64,000 nucleotides of DNA from Zygnema circumcarinatum (GCA_037447605.1 CM074813.1:197911-261910), one strand, 5' to 3'; numbered from the stretch's first letter, positions 18,201 to 30,251 are shown. The notes: generated from the sequence alone by a model not told the origin. Program-made: numbers and translations.

Positions 18201-21200
18201 GAAATTACGGAGTACGGATTTGTGAGTTTCATTGATATGGCACATTCATGGAATCAAGATTCGACTATGGGAATATAGAGAAAGGGAGTTAAATGCAGAA
18301 AGGGAGTTTAACCTTTTTCTCTATCTCTCTCCACATTTCTGTTTCTCTCTCTCTCACTCTCTCTCTCTCTATCTCTCTCTCTTTTTCCCTCTCACTCTAT
18401 CTCTCCTCGCTCTTTGTGGCAGATGCTGCAAGTTGGCCATTGCTATGTCGTTCCCAGCAACCCACCCTCTGCCTATTGCCAGACGCCACCTGGCGCCACC
18501 CCATTGGCTGACCGACAAACAAATAAAAGCAAAGATCTGCGAATTCGTCCTTCTCATCAAAAGAACGGCCTTCTGCAGCTGCCAGCTGGCGGAAAAAATG
18601 GGCCAATCCGAGTGCTCCATGTGGGGCCCACCTGTCCTATGTGGCGAGCTGCCGTCGACTCTCTTCCATCCACCCCTTGTGAACTTGGAACCAAAAAAAT
18701 AGGAGGAGAAAATAGGGATAAAAAAAAATTATGGCCGACCGAAGTATGGGGGGAGGGAGGGAAGGCATTAAGGCCAGCTGTCATTTTGGAGGTCCAATCG
18801 GAGATTGCCACGTGGCACGCGGAGCAGGTGAGCCGTTACAGAAAGGAATTCGTTACATCGTTACTTTCCGTAAGGGAGGTTTTGGGAGGGGAATCTTGTG
18901 AGGGGTGGGAAGGAGACAAAATTGAAGAAGAACAACTGCACCACAGACCCTTGCGGAAGTCATTTCCGGGTTGGAAACTTTTGGCCAATAGCAGAAGGAC
19001 AGGTGGCATAAAGGGACTTAAAGGGAAGTTGGTGTCCTTTGTGGGAGTGGTGGGAGTGGTGTGGCGAGAAGGGAGAGGAGGAGGGTATGAAAGGGAGGGG
19101 GAATGGGAGAGGAGTATAGGAGGGACAGGTGGCGAACAGAGATTGGAGGGCAGCTGGATGCTTGTGATCCAAGTGCAGGATGAGGTGACACCTGGCATTG
19201 TGGTGAGTCAAGTTACCTCTGTTGTTGTCTTACCATTTTTACAGATACAAGTTATGATGTTATAATGTCGTAGGGTTATTGAAATTATTTTGTGGAAAGG
19301 CAGAGGGGCCATAAGTGATGAAATTTGGGGAGTTCAGATAACCTCTCTTCTGGTAGAAAAATTGGGTTCGATCTTTAAGCTAATCATCAGAGCCCCCCAT
19401 TCCCCCACCTTCCCCCCATCTCTTATATTTTGTCCCCTTCTTTTTTTCTTTGGGGTGTTCGCAGATTTCGGTCAGCTTTGAGAATTTTCGGCGGTGGGCT
19501 GTGCCCGTTGGACTATGCAAAGGAGCGAAAATTTCTTTCCGGCGCGTTCTTCTCCAGCAGTAAGAAAGCCAAATATTTACAATCTGGGAGAGGGGGACAA
19601 ATGAAGGGGAGGAGGGAGGGAGGGAGGGGAGGGAGGAGGGGAGAGGAAGGAGGGAGAGTGGGGGGGAGAGAGTGGGGCGGAGAGGGTAAAGAGAGGGGGG
19701 AGAGGAAGGGGGGAGAGGGTGGGGGAGAGAGTGGGGGTGGATAGAATGGGAATCTTTCCAATACCTTGTTTTGTACAATGAGATTCCTGAATTTTCAATT
19801 GCGTTTCTTTTCATTTTTTGGCCTTCTTTTTGTCTTTTCTTTGTTGGGGTGAGGGGAAAAAAAAAAGAGGGGGAGGGGAAAGAGGTAGGGGCTTTGTGAG
19901 AGAAAGAGGCGAAGTCTTTTCATAAGCATATACATTTTCTTTTTGGGTAAATTGTCCAACAGCAGGGACCCGAGTGGCGAATATTTCGCCCAATTTCTCG
20001 CTTGCTCCCTTATGAGATTGGAGCAGCTGCCCGAAAATGAGGAAAAGAAGCATTTCATGAAAGAAACAAAGGACCATGAATGGAATAATTTGAAAGGAAA
20101 TGGCTTCAACGCTCGAGAAATGGACAGGAAAAAAAACATCCAAAGGAAATTGGAAGAAGTAATTATCCGGCAAGCCGTCAACATTCGATTATGCGACATT
20201 AGCGATAATGGGATATATGAAAGAACGGAATTTTTCCGATTCCGGGCAAGGGTACGATTGTTACTTAATTCACCATTTTGTGTTTTTTACGCACTATAGA
20301 GCCCTGGGAATTTGTCTTATTTGCTGTCTTCTGGAAAGGGTTAGGCTGACGTGGAGCTGGACCTTGACAGGTGTCGGGCGTTCATTGGATCGTCTTGGAT
20401 TGGTCTTGTCCGACACCTGCCAGCGTGGCAAGTCCAAGAGCCAATCAGAATGCGACAGTTCACATTGACGCCCGAGCAGGAGGCGCCACGTGTCACCTGT
20501 GCGGCAACTCGGGAAGAGAGCACGATGTGGCCGTTAAAGGAGCCGTCGTCAAAATTGGTGAGACTTTGTTTGACATTGTTTGACTTCGTTGACTTTCGCA
20601 AACTTACTAATTCGTAGAACAAGGGTTTGTCTCCTCTTTCTCTTTCCCTTTCTTTTCCTCTTTTCCTCCTCTTTTCTATTTCTACTTCTCCTCCCTCTCC
20701 CTTCTCCCTCTCTCTTTTCCCTCTTTCTCCCCATTCTTTTCGTCTTCTTCCTCAGCCACTCCCTCTCCCTTTCCCGTCTCCCTCCCGTCTCTCTCTCTCT
20801 CTCTCTCTCCTGCTTTGGCCTCTTCCCCTCTCTCGCCCTCCCCTCCCCTCTCCCCTCCCCTTCTCCTCCCAAAAGCCTACATTTCAGTACTAGTCTCAAT
20901 CCTTTCAGCGCCTTTCCATGCTGTACCGTTCCTCCGTTTCAGACGACGGAACTGGGCAAGCCATATGTGTCGCCTCCGGCCCAACTGCCACCGCCCTCCT
21001 CGACTTCCCAGAAAAACAGCTGCAAACCAATAGATCTGCGCCACGTGGCGGCTCTCACGTGCGCCCGAGTGGCCCTTGTAGAGGCTCAGATTGTCAGAGA
21101 GCTGCCGCGTGGCAGAGATTACGGAGAACTGTACGGCAACACGGAGCGCTGTTGGCCGTTACTGAGAGCCGCAAAGGGACGGGAGGGGGAGGCATTTGGG

Positions 21201-21893
21201 GTTCAGAGGAGGGTTCAGGGCCGTGGCAGGTTTTAGGGTTAAGGGAGGGAAGGGAGGAGGTGGGGGAGGAGGGGAGAGAGGCAGTGGCGGAGATCATTAT
21301 GAGGAGCCGCCAGGAGGGGTCAAAGGTGAAATAGTTTTTTTCTCTTTATTTGGGCGGCCCCCTCCCCCACATTTTTTCCTTTTATTTCAATGTCTTTTTG
21401 TCATGTTTTCTTGAATAGGGATGTGTGGCTGATTCTACCTGACCTTTGAAGAGAGAGTGATTGAGGGCTAATTTTGAACTTCATTTTTGGGTCCCTAATC
21501 CGGACTCATGTGTTGGTTTTTGGGCAGATAATTTATTGCAAAAAGGGACCTGCAATCCAACAGATGGCCGAATCTTTTCGAGCATCAGACCCGCCCAATC
21601 TCTGTGAAAATTTATCCAAAGATCGCCGGTGGGGATTGGCTGCCGACTATCTTATTGGTGACATGTGTCACAGTGCACCGTCGAATAGCCTAAAACATCG
21701 CGACCTTTTGGGCAGAAATTTTGAAAAATTGCAATTCAAAAAAACTTTGATGTATGTGGGTGGCTCCTCCCATTGGACCCTCAAAAAATGCTTGGCGGAA
21801 TTTTCGGTGGTTCGCACTGAAAAATTGCGCCCTGTCACCGAAGCGGCAAACGTGCTTAATGAGATTCGCGCACTCTTTGATTCCGAAAACTGA
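12267..21893 (+). CDS. CTC1: CTC1, subunit of the CST telomere-capping complex
   Basis: Seventeen exons keep a continuous frame: 12267-13931, 14183-14259, 14453-14574, 14828-14907, 15349-15447, 15788-15865, 15997-16170, 16570-16680, 16959-17348, 17631-17744, 17908-18189, 18423-19202, 19465-19559, 19963-20251, 20371-20557, 20943-21325 and 21528-21893, about 1763 residues. That is longer than the roughly 1270 of Arabidopsis CTC1; the excess is low-complexity sequence. Family landmarks occur in order: [13 protein letters not shown] and VVLTSWSF (N-terminal OB fold), [89 protein letters not shown] and a final [20 protein letters not shown]1 binds single-stranded telomeric DNA with STN1 and TEN1 and recruits polymerase alpha-primase. 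Exon 8 could instead run on towards 16855, since that frame stays open to 16866. The identification is from recalled plant sequences; several exon edges could move by a few codons. Confidence 0.85.
16213..16440. repeat. (CCCCCT)n array in CTC1 intron 7
   Basis: A block of TCCCCC hexamers with few variants lies between exons 7 and 8 of the CTC1 gene. The opposite strand is (GGGGGA)n, a strong candidate for G-quadruplex formation. It precedes a pyrimidine tract and a normal CAG acceptor. Confidence 0.93.
17415..17513. repeat. CT-rich microsatellite in CTC1 intron 9
   Basis: Imperfect CT dinucleotides, interrupted by TCG and CCCT variants, lie in the intron between 17349 and 17630. Similar but shorter tracts occur in CTC1 introns 11 and 15 (near 18340-18415 and 20640-20880). 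Confidence 0.8.
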
Positions 21894-22850
21894 CTATAGT
21901 GGGATATACAGGACAGGGTTCAGGGAATTTCAGGTTTTAATCCGGTTGGGGTTTAGGGAGGTTTCTGTATATAGCTTCGTTTCATGTTGTAAGGGTTAGC
22001 GGGAATGTGTGTGTTGAAACTCATCAACTTTTGTTATATTTTTGTAAATTCGACTCGGTTTGAGGAGGAAGCGAGACTTGGCCAGGTTCTGGGGCACAGG
22101 ATTGTAAATATTTGAAAAAATCAAAAAAAGGAGCGCGCGATCGGGCCGTTGGATGCCGCACTTTGCGAATCTTGCATGATGCGAATCGGTACATCACAAA
22201 ATTACATTCGTTTTTAACTAGTGTCTTGCCTCGGGCATGAAAGAAAATGTTATTGCACTTGTGGGAGTATGCGCTCATTGGCTGTTGCTTTTTCTGGAAC
22301 GAATAGTGTAAACATTTTCGGATCACTTTCAAAATTATTTAACATTTTCATTTCATTCGGACAGCCAATCATGTCACTTGATGCCTGTACGGAGACGACT
22401 TCGGGCAGGATCAGAAACGTTTCTCTCCTGCCCGAGCCCTTGGCGTGAAGGCAAATTCACATGGAGGGCGGATGTTCGTTGTGGGTATAGCGCTGCGAGA
22501 CTGACACCTATCACAGTTCTCCACGTGGACATAGTGATTACGTGGCGAATCCTGATTGGCCATAGCAAATAAGAGGCTGTGCCGTTAGTGGAAGCCACCC
22601 AGCCAAAAGATCTACAAATTAGGGTTTGGAGCACTCTCTCCCACGAAGTAGAAGTGGTAAAATTGACGCCTCAAGCTCTTCTCCCTCTCTCGTTCTCTCT
22701 CTCTCTCTCTCTCTCGCGGAGCTCTTCGACCGCCCAAGTCCCCTCTGTGCGCCTCCCTCCTCCCTTGTCCTGCCTTTCGCGCCGCAGCTCGTCCAAACCC
22801 TAATTTCCGCCCCCTGCTTCCGTGAATTAGGGTTCCCATAGCCCCGTGCG
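21894..22850. other. region between CTC1 and the next plus-strand gene
   Basis: It holds the CTC1 3' UTR and the promoter of the following gene. There are CACGTGG and ACGTGGCG words near 22523-22545 and a short CT tract at about 22680-22717. No gene or RNA is recognised. Confidence 0.4.
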
Positions 22851-24023
22851 ATGGCCTCTGCGCCCGCTGAGGGCTCAGCGCAGGGCTCAGCGCTGCAGCT
22901 GCTGACGTGTGACGCCGCGTCGCTGATGCGATCCATGGGACCCCCCGGAAGCTTCCGGGACATTGCAAGGGGGCATGCAGCTGTGCGGAGGAAGGAGGAA
23001 GCTTCTGAGGACGAAGCGGGGAGAGGGAGAGGGGGCAGCTATGGCGTCGGGGAGCAGGAGATGCTTTCGGAGAAAACGAGGGTGAAGGTAGCCGGGGCTG
23101 CCGTTCCATGTATTGAGCGCTACGGAGCCGCGTTGGCAACTGCACGGAGCAGGGGGTCCTCCATAGCTGCGGGGATGCAGAGTTTGCAGCTCGTCCATGG
23201 CGCTGTGGGGGTCGGGAAGGGAGGGAGAGGGAGCGATAGAGTCAGAGACATGGAGGGTATCCTCGTCCTTGAGAATGTTAGTTTTGATTTCGACAATGAG
23301 GATGATTTTGGTAGTGATGAGGATGAGGTCATCGATGAAGGTGATGTCGTCGTTGATCATGATCATGACAATGATGATGATGACGAGGATGATGTCGAGG
23401 GTGAGGATGTCGACGATGGTGATGTTGACGAGGACATGGGGTGGGGAGAAGGGAAGAGAGGGAGGATGGCGGAGGAGGAGGCGGCGTTGGAAGAGAAGTT
23501 GGTGGCGATTATTACAGGGGGTAAATGGGATGCGCTTAGTCCTAATTCTGGCAGGGTGGTAGCCGTGGGAGAGCACCAAGTGTGTGTGGGTTACAGAGAG
23601 GATTTCGTGTCGGGCTACCGAACATGGGAGTGGCAGGGGCACCTCACTGTGTACGATGATGAGGAGGGATTCACATCAGAGTATGTTTATGGGAATCACT
23701 TCGAAGCGTTGGAGAGGTATGGAGACTTAGTAGAGGAAGAGGGAGAGAAGTGGGACGAGGGTGAGGAAGGGCGTGGGGAGAGTGTGGGAGAGGAAGGAGG
23801 AGATGCGTACGCCAATAGGAGGGGTCTTGGGACGGGAGGGAGAGGTGGGGAGAGAGGGAAAGGGAGGGAAGGAGAGGATCTCGGGGAGAGAAGGAAAGAG
23901 CGCGGTGTGTTGAGAGTGGAGGGAGTGTTAGGGTTAGGGTTTGTGCCAAGAGGACTCGGTCCTGGGGGGGGGCTTCCTGTAATTGAAGGCGGAGTCGGGA
24001 GAGCACGGAGGAGGAGGGAATAG
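22851..24023 (+). CDS. intronless acidic protein, plant-conserved hypothetical
   Basis: A single 390-codon open frame starts at an ATG 20 bp after a telo-box-like TTAGGGTT. The N-terminal third is Ala/Gly-rich. The middle is an Asp/Glu tract encoded by GATGAT repeats (about 23285-23440). It is followed by a folded-looking block, ALEEKLVAIITGGKWDALS, then VAVGEHQVCVGYRED, YRTWEWQGHL and SEYVYGNHFEAL. The WEW-GH and E-Y-YGN-FE spacing reminds me of short uncharacterised plant proteins, but I cannot name the family. The C-terminus is Gly/Arg/Glu-rich low complexity. No signal peptide or membrane segment is visible. The conserved block with normal codon use argues for a real gene; no function is proposed. 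Confidence 0.65.
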   Translation: MASAPAEGSAQGSALQLLTCDAASLMRSMGPPGSFRDIARGHAAVRRKEEASEDEAGRGRGGSYGVGEQEMLSEKTRVKVAGAAVPCIERYGAALATARSRGSSIAAGMQSLQLVHGAVGVGKGGRGSDRVRDMEGILVLENVSFDFDNEDDFGSDEDEVIDEGDVVVDHDHDNDDDDEDDVEGEDVDDGDVDEDMGWGEGKRGRMAEEEAALEEKLVAIITGGKWDALSPNSGRVVAVGEHQVCVGYREDFVSGYRTWEWQGHLTVYDDEEGFTSEYVYGNHFEALERYGDLVEEEGEKWDEGEEGRGESVGEEGGDAYANRRGLGTGGRGGERGKGREGEDLGERRKERGVLRVEGVLGLGFVPRGLGPGGGLPVIEGGVGRARRRRE

Positions 24024-25266
24024 TTACTTTTAGCCTTTGTGAAGATTACCCCCATTTGCTACTTTGCTTCAAGAATTTTAGGAGTCAGAGTTAGAGTTAG
24101 GGTTAGTTCCTGCTTCTTTACCTCTTCTGCTGAAGATAGATTCAGTTTTTACCCTTCCACGAAGAGAGAAGTGAGGAAGAAAGAGACCGCAGAGAAGAGG
24201 GGGAGTGAAAGAGGGGAGAGGGGGGGTGGGAGGGGGGTAGAGAAGATGGAGGGATGTACTGATGTACAGTTATATTCTCAGTTAGGGTTAGAATTCAGTC
24301 CTGTTATCTTTTTTAAACCTCGCTTACTTTGCAGAAGCCCTGTGTAACAGGAAAGCTATATTCCTGCCTCTCTTTAAAAAAAAAAATGTAACAAATATGT
24401 TAGACAAGCGTCGACCAGACGTGTTCTGAATTGGTCAACAGTTCATGCCATGACATCCGCGAGACGAAATCTGATTATGCCAGATAAGCCCCAGAGGAGC
24501 AAACGAAGCAAAAGGAATTTTTTTTTTTCTTGTGACTTTCAAGAAAACGGGAACGAAACGTCATAGGAAGGAAAGGAAAACAAAACTGGGGAAGGACCGT
24601 ATATGTAAAACAAATGCTAAATTTGGTATTGGATGGCTCGTACCAACCTCAAATATCTCTTCTCCCACAAAACAGTAATGTTACAACGGACCGGACAGAG
24701 CTAATTCCTTCACCGTCACATGGAAGCCTCCATGCAATCCGTTACAGAAGGCTACAAAGCTGCAGTCGAGAAAGTAGACCGAATAGAATTCTGTTTTCTA
24801 TATCAACTGCAATTTTCTAGCTCCCTACCAAAACGAAATTAATTATCACCTTTCCCCCCACCCTCTCTTTAGAAGAGTAAAGAAAGAAAAAACAATCTAA
24901 GAGCAGCGCCGTTTGTCAGGAGGCATCGAATCTCCACTCTCTGTCGATGGCTCCAATTGCCCCCCGCTGTCTCCAAAACCAATGACCACAACAAAATTAA
25001 TTCGTGCAAAAGCATTCTCCAATTGAAGCCGTTTTCCATTTTCTCAGACAGCATCACACATGAACTCAAAGCAGTCCCCTTTGCTTGCGAGCCTTCTAAC
25101 TATTTTCCAACACCCTTCCCAATCCCCTCCACTTCATTGCCATTCCGTTCCCGTTCCAGCTGCCGTCACCGCTACGCAAGACTCGTTCCAGCCCTCCGTT
25201 CCATGCTGTCACGGCGTTCTGTGTTGCAGTAATCTCCACCAATACTCCGCCATAAGTTTTTCCTTC
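24024..25266. other. intergenic, convergent 3' ends
   Basis: The plus-strand gene on the left and the minus-strand AP2 gene on the right both end here, so the stretch should hold two 3' UTRs. A telomere-like TTAGGGTTAG occurs near 24098. No gene is recognised. Confidence 0.4.
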
Positions 25267-27534
25267 TCACGTAAACTTGGAGTAGTCGTCATCCGTGGGT
25301 CCCCGATAACCCGAAAACTTTCCCAAGTCTTGCAACGTCGCTTTCGAAGAGTCCCACCACCCTGAAGGGCTTCCAACGTTACTCTCTTCTCCACTCCCTC
25401 CCATTCGTCCTCCCTCTCCCAACCCCCCCCTCCATCCGCTCCCTCTCCCTCCACCTCTCCGACCCTCTCCCTCTCCCCCCCCCTCTCTCAGCCCACCATG
25501 CAGTTGCCGAGAGGGAACTTGCATATGTTCCGCCAAAGCCGCTAAAGACATAGTTGTGTGTCTCCGAGACGAGATTGGTCCCCCACGAGTCGAATTTTCG
25601 CTCTGTTCCGATGAGTCAGCTTCCAAGCTTGATGCCTCCGACTCTTCTCTCAATCTACCTCCCCCTTCCTCCCACCCTACCCCTCTCTCTCCCCTCACAT
25701 CTGCCATGACCCCAAATGAATTGCCAAAATAACCTCTCCCTCTTCCCTCCGCAAGCGCAGGTCTCACTCCTCTCCCTCTCCCCTTCATATCAAAACTGTT
25801 CCCAAAACGTTCCACCGAATTCGGCGGCTGCGTCCAAAAACTTCCGTCTCTGTACAAACCCTCGGCGGGTCTCACTTGCTGCTGAAAGCCCCCTCCTCCC
25901 ACTCCTCTCTCTCCCCACCACCGCTCACCCCCTCCTCCCTCTGCCTGCCCCTCTTGCGGAAAATTAGTTCTGGCCTTCGCCCCCCTTAGCTTAATAGCCG
26001 CTTTATCGTACGCCCTTGCTGCCACTTCCGGCGAGTCAAAAGTTCCGAGCCAAACTCGCGACCTCTTTCTCGGAAATCGAATTTCCGCAACCCACCTCCC
26101 TTCATGCCTTTGCCTTACACCCCTATATAGCTTTTCCCCCGCCTTCCTCCCACTCCCTCCCCCTCCTACTTCTCCTCCTCCTCCGCCTCCTCCTCCTCCT
26201 CCTCCTCCTCCTCCTCCTCCTCCTCTTCCTCCTCCTTCTCCTCCTTCTCTTCCTACCATCATACTCTCTCGCGCCTCATCTCCCCCTCTCCCTCTCCACA
26301 CCTCGTCCATTCCTTCATCCCCTCCTCTCATGTACATCCCCACATCCATGGACCCCATGGGACCCCATTCCTCCCCTTGCCCCCCCTCACCCATACCCAT
26401 CAGCCCCATCATCGGCGCGTTCACACCATGTGAACGATTTTCAAGACATGTCGGAGACGTTAGGGCTTGGCTTGATCCTCGCTGTGACGTGACAACTCCC
26501 ATGGCTAGCTCTATCCCTCTCTGACTTGGCAAACTTTCGCTCCCTCTCGATTCCTCTCCCTCCTCTCCTTCCTCTACTCCCTCCTCCCCCACCCCGATCT
26601 CTGTCCCAAACTCAGTCATACCTCGATTCAGTTCAACGGAACCAGAACTGCCGCCCCACATGTCACCCCCCTCCCCCCATACATACGGCGCCCGTGACAT
26701 CACTGGCCAGTTATGTGATGGCTGCTCCCACATACGTACCCCTCTGCCGCTCAGACTCGGCTGCTGCCGCGCGTGCCACGTCATTTCCGGTACGACTTCA
26801 TCGAGGCCCAGAAACGCGCCACCTGGCAACTCCCCACTGGCTCCTCCGCCCTCCCCCCATCCGCGAGCCTCCGAAAAGCCCTCCATCTGTCCGTACAGTG
26901 TTCCTCCTCCGGGCCTGGAGGCGATGACAGCTGGCGGTCGAGGCGCACCGCCAGCTGGCGTGTGCCTATTGGCCGCGTTCTGGATTCGCGCCGCCTCCGC
27001 CTCTATGGCCGCGAGAAGGAAGGGAGATTCCACCGCCATGGACTCTCCCCTCTCACTCTCTCGCCTCCACCTCGGCCTTCCAGCAGCCATGGCCGCCTCT
27101 CCAAGCTCTTCTCTATAGTATGGGGGGGGGGGAACAAGCCCCCCTCCTCCTCCTCCGTCCCACTTCTGGGACACGGCCCGAGACTGAAGCTCTTCTCCTA
27201 CTTGGATCAAATTGACGCTGAAGTTTACGTTATAAAAATGGGGTGAAAAGGGATCTGCCAATCCGCCGTATTCAAACATCGAGACGTCGCGGGAAGGGAG
27301 GGGGGAGGGGATAAGGTTCAGGGAGGGAGGGAGGATCTGGGGGGGTCTAGAAAGAGGAGGGAGAGAGATGGCGGGAGGGGCTGGGTAATAAGATGGAGGG
27401 AGGGGTGATGAGGAAGGGAAGGGGGGAAGGGAGGGAAGAGACGGGAGAGAGGGAGAGGTGGGAGAGAGTGTGGATGAAAGGCGGTCGTCTGGTGGCGGAG
27501 GACGCATGAGGGGAGATAGGAGGGAATGACGCAT
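25267..27534 (-). CDS. AP2/ERF-domain transcription factor with long disordered flanks
   Basis: One open frame of up to 755 codons on the minus strand, no intron. A single AP2 domain lies at about residues 470-527: [20 protein letters not shown], then [20 protein letters not shown] and [11 protein letters not shown]. The WLG and AAxAYDxAA elements are intact and place it in the ERF/DREB superfamily. The usual Trp of RxWGKW is Glu here (RHEGRW). Directly before the domain is a polyglycine run encoded by a triplet repeat (26170-26240). The C-terminus ([13 protein letters not shown]) is short and hydrophobic. The start is uncertain: the Pro/Ser-rich first 80 residues may be 5' UTR, with the real start at the internal Met of [13 protein letters not shown]2 proteins bind GCC-box or DRE DNA in the nucleus; the target here is unknown. 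Confidence 0.85.
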   Translation of the reverse strand: MRHSLLSPLMRPPPPDDRLSSTLSPTSPSLPSLPSLPPFPSSSPLPPSYYPAPPAISLPPLSRPPQILPPSLNLIPSPLPSRDVSMFEYGGLADPFSPHFYNVNFSVNLIQVGEELQSRAVSQKWDGGGGGGLVPPPPYYREELGEAAMAAGRPRWRRESERGESMAVESPFLLAAIEAEAARIQNAANRHTPAGGAPRPPAVIASRPGGGTLYGQMEGFSEARGWGEGGGASGELPGGAFLGLDEVVPEMTWHARQQPSLSGRGVRMWEQPSHNWPVMSRAPYVWGEGGDMWGGSSGSVELNRGMTEFGTEIGVGEEGVEEGEEGEESRGSESLPSQRGIELAMGVVTSQRGSSQALTSPTCLENRSHGVNAPMMGLMGMGEGGQGEEWGPMGSMDVGMYMRGGDEGMDEVWRGRGGDEARESMMVGREGGEGGGRGGGGGGGGGGGGGGGGGEVGGGGSGRKAGEKLYRGVRQRHEGRWVAEIRFPRKRSRVWLGTFDSPEVAARAYDKAAIKLRGAKARTNFPQEGQAEGGGGERWWGERGVGGGGFQQQVRPAEGLYRDGSFWTQPPNSVERFGNSFDMKGRGRGVRPALAEGRGRGYFGNSFGVMADVRGERGVGWEEGGGRLREESEASSLEADSSEQSENSTRGGPISSRRHTTMSLAALAEHMQVPSRQLHGGLREGGGEGEGRRGGGRGSGWRGGLGEGGRMGGSGEESNVGSPSGWWDSSKATLQDLGKFSGYRGPTDDDYSKFT
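26166..26256. repeat. (TCC)n triplet repeat encoding polyglycine
   Basis: TCC/CTC triplets on the plus strand read as GGA/GAG on the minus strand and encode the Gly-rich run just N-terminal to the AP2 domain. The repeat is in frame, so length change would alter only the glycine count. Confidence 0.85.
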
Positions 27535-28902
27535 CGCATGGTAAGGAGGGAGAGAGAGAGAGAGACACAGCCGCGCGTGTGCGAGTGAGAGGAAAGAAAC
27601 TATGTGCAGAAGCAGAAAAGTGAAGAGCGCAGAGAGAGACTCACGCCTGAGTGTGTGAGAGAATCAGACGACAGAGAGAGAGAGAGAGAGACTCAGGCCG
27701 GAGAGTGGGGGAGAGAGTGAAAAAGAGTGAGAGAGAGAGACTCAAACAAGAGGAAGAGAGTCAGAGGAAGAGAGACTCAGGCCGGAGAGAGAGAAAAGGG
27801 GGGGGGGGGGGGGAGAGGAGAATACAGGGACACCCGGACGCAAGTGAAGCTCACCTCACTGTGCGCCTCCTTCATAGCGCGCGCGCCCTCTGACGGCCGG
27901 CCACGTGGTGGCCGCCAGTGACGAGCCAGCCGATATTTTGGGCTCGCGCGGACACGTGTCGCACGCAGCGGCTGTCGCCCCGTCGCGGGGGTACCAGCGC
28001 GGCGGGAAAAGCGCGTTACCGTACGGTCGGACAAGCCGGGCACCACGTGCCCGGCTCTGACTGGCGCAGCCCCAAATCGCCGACACGTGGGTGACGAGTG
28101 GCTCACTGTGATTTGTCCATGAAGATATTTTGGATCTTCAAAAAATGCGCCGAACGAGATCCCCCATTTCCGTTTGTCTAAAAATGGGTTTCCGGCGCTT
28201 TTGGAGATTTTGGGATCTGGTTGGACCACTGGGATGGCGGCACGTGGTGAGGGAAGGAGGAAAACGACAAGCGGCAGGTCGCCGATTGGCAGATGCCTGA
28301 CGTCAGTGGGCAAACGTGGCGAGTGGAGGGGGCTCAAAAGCGCGGAGGGAAAGTCAACCGCCAAGTGGTGCCACTTGCGGGCAGGACAGGCCACGTGGCG
28401 ACTGCGGACTCGAGGCTGACTCCACTGTACGAACGGATAAATATCGTATCGCGAGAGTACAGCGATATACCCGGGATATATCCAGAATATATTGAGTAAT
28501 GGACTGGACTGGATTGCACTGGACTAAAACTGGAACTGAACGGGAACTGCAACTGAACTGAACTGGTTTTTGAGAAGTCTTGGGGCGGGCGAGTAGTCCA
28601 GCGCGTGGTTGCGGGGCGGCGCAGGCGCTGAAGGGCCCCTCGCAGCTGTCCGCTAGAATGTGGGGGTGCTGAAGGTGGTATTATTGGAGGGGGAAGCTCA
28701 CGCGGCGCTTGGGCGCTTTCCATCAAACTCGAACGTGAAAAGCAAACGGCTTCATAGCCTGAAACCTTTCGCGCGGGCCGCTCAAGAATGAAGGCAACAA
28801 ACAAAGAAGCAAACGAAAACGGTGTTGGGAACTCCTGCATCCACTGTTGTTCGCAATGAATGTTACCAGCTAAAAACAAAACAGAACGATTTACGTCCAC
28901 TG
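27535..28902. other. intergenic region, promoter side of the minus-strand AP2 gene
   Basis: It begins with GA-rich sequence (27545-27830), the likely promoter or 5' UTR of the minus-strand AP2 gene. It then carries several G-box words: CCACGTGG near 27901, ACACGTGG near 28083, and the palindrome GCCACGTGGC at 28390. A degenerate AACTGG-type tandem follows at about 28502-28568. No gene is recognised. Confidence 0.4.
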
Positions 28903-28973
28903 TGTGCCAGCCGGGAATCGAACCCGGGTCTGCACCGTGGCAGGGTGCTATTCTACCACTAGACCACTGGCAC
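28903..28973 (-). tRNA. trnG-GCC: tRNA-Gly(GCC)
   Basis: The minus strand folds into a 71-nt cloverleaf. The acceptor stem is GTGCCAG/CTGGCAC with A as discriminator. The D arm has GTCTAGTGGTAGAAT (A and B box promoters intact), the anticodon loop is CTGCCAC with anticodon GCC, and the T arm is CCGGGTTCGATTCCCGG. It matches the plant nuclear tRNA-Gly(GCC) almost base for base. A T-rich stretch that could act as a Pol III terminator lies about 20-35 nt downstream (near 28870-28882). There is no intron. Confidence 0.97.
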
Positions 28974-30251
28974 TCGATGTAAATTTGGAGGAGCTAATAT
29001 TATAAATATAAATTTACATAGTGCAAATAATAATTGGTTTATCCAGGCTCAGTGGACATTGACACTCCATTCCACCCAGCCGCGGCCCGTCTCTCCCGTA
29101 CGGTCCGTGATTGCAAGGTTCAGCCCCCCGGCGCCGCAGTGGACCCCTTTGTCCACTGTGCGGACGCGGCCCTCGGATCGGATCATCCCCCCCGCACCCG
29201 TCCGTACGGTCGGCCGCATCGGCCGGTCTCTGCGCGTCCCTTAGGCGCCCCCTCACGTGTTCGCACGCGGCTGCCCGCCCGCAACTGGCCGCTCCTACGC
29301 GACAAGAATACCCTCCCCTCCAGGATCGTGCCGTACATTTTGTACATCTGCGAAGATTGTCGCGCCAGCTCAGCCCTATGTTTCCTTGTCGCGTTCGTCT
29401 TCGTAACTCTGTCGTATAGGGAACACTTTGTCGGAAAGCTGACCGGTGGTACTTGCTCTCTTTGGCAACGGCACTGACGGACAAAATATCATAAATGGCC
29501 CGGGCGGCGAAGGAAGCTAACGTCAAAGATCGCGCGGGCGGGCCGGCAAATCCGGGTCGAGATCAAATCAAAAGGTATGGATCGTGGGCGGCGCCTTCTG
29601 ACGGGAGGGGCGAAGTTTGGTTTTTTGGGGGCAGGCTCACTGCCCGGAAATGGCGGGCCGATGTGTGGACAAAGATTTGATTTTTAAAGATTTGCTGCGA
29701 TTTCGGGATCCATGTGGATCCACAGAGGGTAAGGAAATTGTTGGGCCATGGAGCGGCGTTTGGTAGCGCAACTGCGAACGCATAGACCCTCCCCCTGCAT
29801 AGAGCTCTCATCCTTCCAGCCCTCCCTTTCCCCGAACGATCCATGCCACGCCGTTCTGTCATAATCCAACAGCCAGTTCCGCAGATGTGCCCTCTGTTCA
29901 ACGCAGTTCAGTTCCCTCGTCCTGCCCGGCCCAAAAGCTTTCCCCTGCCCGGCGCTGCCCGCCTTTACGCGCGCGGCAGATCCCGCATCCGCCCGCGATT
30001 GCCCCTTGTCCTTCCTCCCCACTCCGGCCATAAACTACTCGCCCGCGTACCGCCCGCGGGCCGCCCTCCCTCCCTCACTCCATCACTCTCTCTCTGCCTC
30101 ACTCTCGCATGCCGCCTCCCTACTCACTCGCCTCTCCCAGATCCCGATATTTCTCACCTCCCGATATTTTTTCTCTCACAGCTCTCGCTCTCTGTACTTC
30201 CACCCTTTTATCTCTCTTATCACCCACTGCTCTCCAGCGCAAGATGAGAGC
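28974..30251. other. intergenic region upstream of the DREB-like gene
   Basis: It contains CCGTACGG words (near 29099 and 29213), one TTGTCGCGT (29386) and a pyrimidine-rich 5' UTR-like segment from about 30050. No coding gene is recognised. Confidence 0.4.

Noticed and set aside
29014-29526. Minus-strand open frame of 170 codons
   Set aside because: Arg/Cys/Ala-rich translation of GC-rich intergenic DNA with competing frames on the other strand and no family resemblance.
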